Positions 14,239-17,560 of a DNA stretch of 17,560 nt are shown in pieces. Origin of the DNA: VRUE01 sp046733315 (GTDB lineage: Bacteria; Actinomycetota; Thermoleophilia; Solirubrobacterales; 70-9). The DNA lies in contig JBKPOV010000207.1 of the NCBI GenBank assembly GCA_046733315.1, positions 1 through 17,560 on the forward strand. Direction: 5' to 3'. The translations under genes and the position numbers were made by a program. Position 1 is the stretch's first letter. Every line of letters begins with the position of its first letter. The notes below the pieces were generated by a model. It was not told the origin of the DNA, did no database searches, and was given only the letters and a program-made list of their open reading frames with translations.

Positions 14239-15006
14239 TCAGCCGCCTTCCGAGCTTTCGGTGGAGGTGGCTTCCGTCGTTTCGACCGGCGGAGCCGCGA
14301 GCGCTTCTTCGGCAGTGGGGCTGAGCGGCACCGGTGCCGCATCAAAGGCAGCGACGATCGCGAACTTGGCAATGAAGTCGCGGGTCTGGCAGTCAGTGCC
14401 GCTGGATTCCCCGCCGGCGGAGGCCCCAGCATCTTCCGTTAGCGCGGGCAGTTCGGAGGACTGAACCCCGACTCGCGTCACGCCGTCGATGTCCTTCAGG
14501 GTGGTGACGAAACCGGCCACCGCCTCCTGGCTGCTCGCGCAGCCGCTGATCTCAAGTGCGGGCCCGGGCGCGGAGCCGCGCAGGTTCGATTCCGACCCAC
14601 CGCTATCTTCATCGCCGCTGCTCGCATCGGCCGACGCGGACGCGTTGAGGCTGACCAGCCAGACGTTGTCCGGCAGGAGCAGCGAGAGTTCGCGCATTAC
14701 CCGCTCCCAGTCGAAGCGGCTGTCGGCGAGGCTGGTCACCGTCGCCACCCGCTGTTCATGTAGGGCGCGGAACTGGGTGTAAGCGGCGAGACGTTGGGCG
14801 CGGGCAGCGGCCAGCGCGTCTTCGCGCTTCAGCTGCACCACTTCCGCCTTGCGGTCGGAGATCTGGTTGCCGGTCAGGACAAGGGTGGTGACGCCAACCA
14901 GGGCGGCGACCAGCGCCCCGACGAGCAGGTAGGGCACAGGGCCAGTGCGCATCGGGCCGCGCCCGTCATGGCGCTCCTCTTCAGGGATCAGGTTTATCGG
15001 ACGCAT
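14239..15006 (-). CDS. pilN: PilN-like type IV pilus inner-membrane protein
   Basis: 255 residues from ATG 15006. The opening MRPINLIPEEER is the classic PilN N-terminus, whose INLLP-like peptide docks into the groove of cytoplasmic PilM. One membrane segment (about 25-46) is followed by a coiled coil (about 50-95) and FDWERVMRELSLLLPDNVWL, the usual start of the ferredoxin-like domain. That domain is interrupted by a Ser/Gly/Asp-rich insertion (about 122-146) and another around 188-204. C156 (EISGCA) and C206 (TDCQT) are the only cysteines and may form a disulfide outside the membrane. The tail is Thr/Glu/Ser-rich. The pilM stop lies 11 bases upstream, and the TAGGA of that stop region probably serves as ribosome binding site, so coupling with pilM is likely. 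Confidence 0.9.
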   Translation of the reverse strand: MRPINLIPEEERHDGRGPMRTGPVPYLLVGALVAALVGVTTLVLTGNQISDRKAEVVQLKREDALAAARAQRLAAYTQFRALHEQRVATVTSLADSRFDWERVMRELSLLLPDNVWLVSLNASASADASSGDEDSGGSESNLRGSAPGPALEISGCASSQEAVAGFVTTLKDIDGVTRVGVQSSELPALTEDAGASAGGESSGTDCQTRDFIAKFAIVAAFDAAPVPLSPTAEEALAAPPVETTEATSTESSEGG

Positions 15007-15017
15007 CTCTGGCTTTC

Positions 15018-16133
15018 CTAGTTATCCAGCGCCACGCCGTAGGGAAGGGTGAGGCGCGCCGCAATCTCATCGTCGTATCCGGCGAGCGCCGGCGGGCGAG
15101 CAACGGCAATGGGAAGACCGAGGCCCTCCTCCATCCGCGGGGCGAGCCCGGCGATCGCGCTGCCCGGGCCACAGAGGACGATGCGGGCGACCGGTACCGC
15201 GCTCTCCTGCGCGGCGTAATAATCGAGGGAAAGACGAAGCTCGTCGACCAAGGTGGTTACCCCGTGTTCGAGCACGCGCCGAGCGTCGGCGAGGGTCTGG
15301 GGATCGCCCTCGATCTCCTCGAGCGAGCCCTCCAGACCGACGTAGGAAAGCCACTGCGCCGCATGTGCGGCGTCAAGGCCGCGCTCGCCGGCAAGGCGGG
15401 CGGCGATCCCTTCCAGCCCCTCATTGGAGACGCGAGTGAAGAGGCATGCGCGGCCCCGAGCCACGGCCAAGTTCATCACGTCGCCGATGTTGCAGTAGAG
15501 GACTGCGTGGTCCGGCCGAGTCGGCTCACCCGTCTCCGGTCCGTTCCCACTGGGATCGGTGGCAGCTGCATCGGCATCGACCCCGGCCAGGGCGCGAATC
15601 ATCCCGAAGGCGGAGAGGTCCACCCCCACGGGGTCGAGGCCGGCGCGCCGGATCGGCTCGAGGAAGGAGCCGATCATGTCGCGGCGCGCCGCGACGACGA
15701 CCACGTCGACCATCGGCGTGGCGCCTTCCTGCGCCGGGACGCCGCCCACCACCTGATGCTCAAGTACCGCTTGGTCGAGCGGCATCGGAATCTGCTCTTG
15801 GGCCTGGAAGCGAACCGCCGTCGCCATCTCCTGCGGATCCTCGATCGCCGGCAGCCGCAGCGTACGGACGACGACCCGCTGGTTGGCGATCCCAAGCCGG
15901 ACGCGCTTCGAGAGCTTGTGCTTGGCGAACAGCGCCTTCAGCGCCTCGACGAGGCTGTCGGTGTCCCCCACCTCGCCCTCGTTGAAGGCGCCGGGGGTCA
16001 GTGGCTCGATCGCCGCGGTGCGCATCTGCACCGTGCCGTTCGACCTGATCTCGGCCGCGGCGATGCTGCCGGCCTCGATGTCGAGGCCGACGATTCCACC
16101 AGTCGTCGTCTTCTTTCTGGTCAGCTGCAGCAC
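15018..16133 (-). CDS. pilM: PilM-like actin-fold type IV pilus assembly ATPase
   Basis: 371 residues from GTG 16133, preferred because GAGAGAGG lies directly before it; TTG 16145 is in frame and would add four residues. PilM is a cytoplasmic actin-like (FtsA-related) protein that binds nucleotide and the PilN N-terminal peptide. GIVGLDIEAGSIAAAEI (about 13-29) is the phosphate-1 strand pair. RLGIANQRVVVRTLRLP and MATAVRFQAQEQIPMPLDQAVLEHQ belong to the SHS2-like 1C domain. VLYCNIGDVMNLAV is phosphate-2, and IVLCGPGSAIAGLAPRMEEGLGLP the adenosine-binding segment. A charged insertion of about 20 residues (DADAAATDPSGNGPETGEPTR) precedes phosphate-2. Length fits the family. It is the first gene of the tight pilM-pilN-pilO-PilP-like set and follows pilD after a 72-base gap that contains alternative hairpins. 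Confidence 0.92.
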   Translation of the reverse strand: MLQLTRKKTTTGGIVGLDIEAGSIAAAEIRSNGTVQMRTAAIEPLTPGAFNEGEVGDTDSLVEALKALFAKHKLSKRVRLGIANQRVVVRTLRLPAIEDPQEMATAVRFQAQEQIPMPLDQAVLEHQVVGGVPAQEGATPMVDVVVVAARRDMIGSFLEPIRRAGLDPVGVDLSAFGMIRALAGVDADAAATDPSGNGPETGEPTRPDHAVLYCNIGDVMNLAVARGRACLFTRVSNEGLEGIAARLAGERGLDAAHAAQWLSYVGLEGSLEEIEGDPQTLADARRVLEHGVTTLVDELRLSLDYYAAQESAVPVARIVLCGPGSAIAGLAPRMEEGLGLPIAVARPPALAGYDDEIAARLTLPYGVALDN

Positions 16134-16151
16134 GCCCTCTCTCAATCGGCA

Positions 16152-16175
16152 GAAAGGGCGCAGACCTTTCGCCCT
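16152..16175 (-). promoter_or_regulatory. Overlapping alternative hairpins before pilM
   Basis: In the pilD-pilM gap, AGGGCG (16155-16160) pairs with CGCCCT (16170-16175), and GAAAGG (16152-16157) pairs with CCTTTC (16165-16170). The stems share bases and exclude each other. In the minus-strand message the first stem is followed by TTTCTG, reminiscent of a weak terminator. This could attenuate transcription between pilD and pilM; it is too short for a known riboswitch class. Confidence 0.4.
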
Positions 16176-16205
16176 GCAACTACTCAGTACTAGAAGAATG
16201 TTCAG

Positions 16206-16961
16206 TCAGGAGAACGTGCCCAGGTACCAGTCGACCAGCTCGTCACCGGCCAGCAGCCCGACAACGCCCCCCAGGGCGAGGAACGGTCCAAATGGGATCG
16301 CTCGCTTGCGGGCCGCCGAGCCGTGGCGAGCGATCATCGCCAGGCCGACGAGGGAGCCGGCGAGCAACGCGACGAGAATCGCCGGGGCGACGTTGCGCCC
16401 GAGGAAAAGGCCCATCACGGCCGCTAGCTTCACGTCTCCGAGGCCCATCCCACGCGGGTAGGCGAGAGCCGCCAGGAAGAGCAGGCCGCCTGCCCCCGCC
16501 GCGGCCGCGGCGCGCTCCGGCAGGCTGCTCGGGTCGGTGAGAGCCGTGATCGCAACTCCGAGCACCGCGGCGACGATCAGGATCTTGTTGGGGATGATCC
16601 GCCGCTCGAGGTCGGTCAGTGTGATCGCGAGCAGCGTCGTCACGAAGACGAGGCCGAGGGCGATCTCGCTCGCGTTATCCCAGAGCACTAGTACGGTCGC
16701 CGCGTAAAGAGTCCCGAGACACAGCTCGGTCAGCGGGTAGCGCGGCGAGATGGAGGCTCCGCAGCAGCGGGCTCGCCCGTGCAGGAGGACCCAGGAGAGC
16801 ACCGGGACGTTGTCGTAGGCAGCGATCTGAGCCCCACAGCCGGGACAGCGCGAGCGCGGCCCGACGATCGATTCCCCACGGGGCACCCGGTGCGCGACCA
16901 CGGTGACGAAGCTGCCGGCCATCAACCCTCCGAGGAAGGCGATCGCCGCGGCGGCGGCCAA
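16206..16961 (-). CDS. pilD: Type IV prepilin peptidase (A24 family)
   Basis: 251 residues from TTG 16961, three bases after the stop of the upstream gene. Polytopic membrane aspartic protease that cleaves the leader of prepilins and, in many species, methylates the new N-terminus. GGLMAGSFVTVVAHRVPRGES is the conserved opening. The catalytic aspartates are present: D117 in LTDLERRIIPN and D176 in GMGLGDVKLA. Seven or so hydrophobic segments follow the cytoplasmic loop. That loop has C39 and C42 (CPGC) and LSWVLLHGRARCCGASISPRYP. The second zinc pair is unusual, since relatives have CxxC but here the cysteines are adjacent (C66, C67) and the usual third position is Ala. The next gene on the same strand is pilM. 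GTG/ATG alternatives further in (M14) would remove part of the first membrane helix. Confidence 0.93.
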   Translation of the reverse strand: MAAAAAIAFLGGLMAGSFVTVVAHRVPRGESIVGPRSRCPGCGAQIAAYDNVPVLSWVLLHGRARCCGASISPRYPLTELCLGTLYAATVLVLWDNASEIALGLVFVTTLLAITLTDLERRIIPNKILIVAAVLGVAITALTDPSSLPERAAAAAGAGGLLFLAALAYPRGMGLGDVKLAAVMGLFLGRNVAPAILVALLAGSLVGLAMIARHGSAARKRAIPFGPFLALGGVVGLLAGDELVDWYLGTFS

Positions 16962-16964
16962 CGC

Positions 16965-17560
16965 CTAGCCGCCTTCGAGCGGCGTGTTGGTGTCGACCTC
17001 GATCCTGGCCGGGTATTGCGGGTGGTCGTACATGATCTGGATCGCCGCCGGGGTGTTTTTGTGCTCGAAGCTGAGCGCCACGCCGAGCCGGTCGCCGGCC
17101 GGGATCGTATACGGAGGGCTGCTGAAGCTCATCGGCAGCCGCAGCCTCTTCCATTCGGAATAGGACCAGGTGGATTCCGAATAGCTCCAGTAGTCGTTGC
17201 CGGTTGTCGCGTTTTTCAGGATCGCGTCTTCGGCGCCCGTACTGGTGAGGTGGCGCTTGAAGAGGTAGATACAGAGCGTGCCCGACTGTTTGGCTTCGTT
17301 GATGGTGCGCGTGTAGAGCTCGAGCGTCACTTTGCCGGTCAGCGTGAAGCCGGCGCCGCCCATCGGGTCGGTGACCCAGCGATGCACCTGCGACTGCGGA
17401 TTCCCGGTGGTTCCGGCCGGAACGTAATGGCAGGTATCGGTGTCGTCGGGGCGCAGCTGAAGCCCCTTGTCTTTTTCGGGATTGAGCGTGGGCTCGAGGT
17501 AGGTGTCACTGGAGTAGTCGTAGAGCGCCGGCACGTTGGCATCTTCCGGGGCGGGGTCGG
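16965..17560 (-). CDS. Unrecognised beta-rich protein in the pilus operon (5' end off window)
   Basis: The frame stays open to the right edge (reading DPAPEDANVPALYDYSS at the edge), so the N-terminus is missing and about 198 C-terminal residues are visible. I do not recognise a named family. The segment looks like a jelly-roll or galactose-binding-like beta sandwich: GFTLTGKVTLELYTRT, GTLCIYLFKRH, then LRLPMSF ... IPAGDRLGVALSFEH and YDHPQYPARIEVDT at the end. That layout resembles the C-terminal sandwich of CocE/X-Pro peptidases in outline only. A short internal duplication gives WSYSE twice (YWSYSESTWSYSEW). No membrane segment is in the visible part. Ending three bases before pilD, it is very likely co-transcribed, and an exported or minor-pilin-associated protein with a PilX-type N-terminus off-window is a reasonable guess only. 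Confidence 0.7.
   Translation of the reverse strand, partial: DPAPEDANVPALYDYSSDTYLEPTLNPEKDKGLQLRPDDTDTCHYVPAGTTGNPQSQVHRWVTDPMGGAGFTLTGKVTLELYTRTINEAKQSGTLCIYLFKRHLTSTGAEDAILKNATTGNDYWSYSESTWSYSEWKRLRLPMSFSSPPYTIPAGDRLGVALSFEHKNTPAAIQIMYDHPQYPARIEVDTNTPLEGG

Noticed and set aside
16141..16205. c-di-GMP (GEMM) riboswitch ahead of pilM
   Set aside because: Pieces such as GCAGGGCGAAAGG look suggestive and pilus genes are common targets, but the gap is too short and the paired helices and conserved core of the class are missing.

Overview
The window reads as a chromosomal segment of a very GC-rich actinobacterium. I favour a member of the class Thermoleophilia (Solirubrobacterales-like), inferred from GTG/TTG starts, orthologs of mycobacterial genes (Rv3030/Rv3031-like pair, Rv1264-like cyclase, paired ArsA-like ATPases as in Rv3679/Rv3680) and a complete-looking type IV pilus assembly block. 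The taxonomic call is inference. I see no rRNA, tRNA, CRISPR array or transposase, and nothing suggests recent mobile DNA.

Left part (1-2931): a GH57 alpha-glucan branching enzyme (cut by the left edge) lies downstream of an Rv3030-type methyltransferase on the minus strand, with a very strong GC hairpin between them. This resembles the mycobacterial polymethylated glucan locus. The divergent intergenic region holds a striking palindrome of palindromes (four alternating copies of AGGTCGCACTT), followed by an unrelated plus-strand methyltransferase.

Middle part (2928-10418): a minus-strand run parA - ftsZ - GGT-family Ntn hydrolase - class III adenylate cyclase. parA and ftsZ overlap by 14 bp, and a perfect Shine-Dalgarno for ftsZ sits inside parA. 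Both proteins carry long disordered N-terminal extensions that share the same ordered sequence blocks. Back-to-back with parA are two translationally coupled ArsA/Get3-like ATPases on the plus strand, closed by a bidirectional terminator-like hairpin.

Right part (10421-17560), all minus strand: an unrecognised 532-residue protein, an HxlR regulator with palindromes upstream, and a type IV pilus assembly operon. In transcription order that operon is an unknown beta-rich protein (5' end off the window), pilD, pilM, pilN, pilO and a PilP-position protein with a DPF motif. PilM/N/O and the PilP-like protein would form the inner-membrane alignment platform, and PilD would process prepilins.

The best candidates for something undescribed are the parA-ftsZ pair with a shared N-terminal module, the composite palindrome at 1867-1984, and the GGT homolog with a rebuilt active site.
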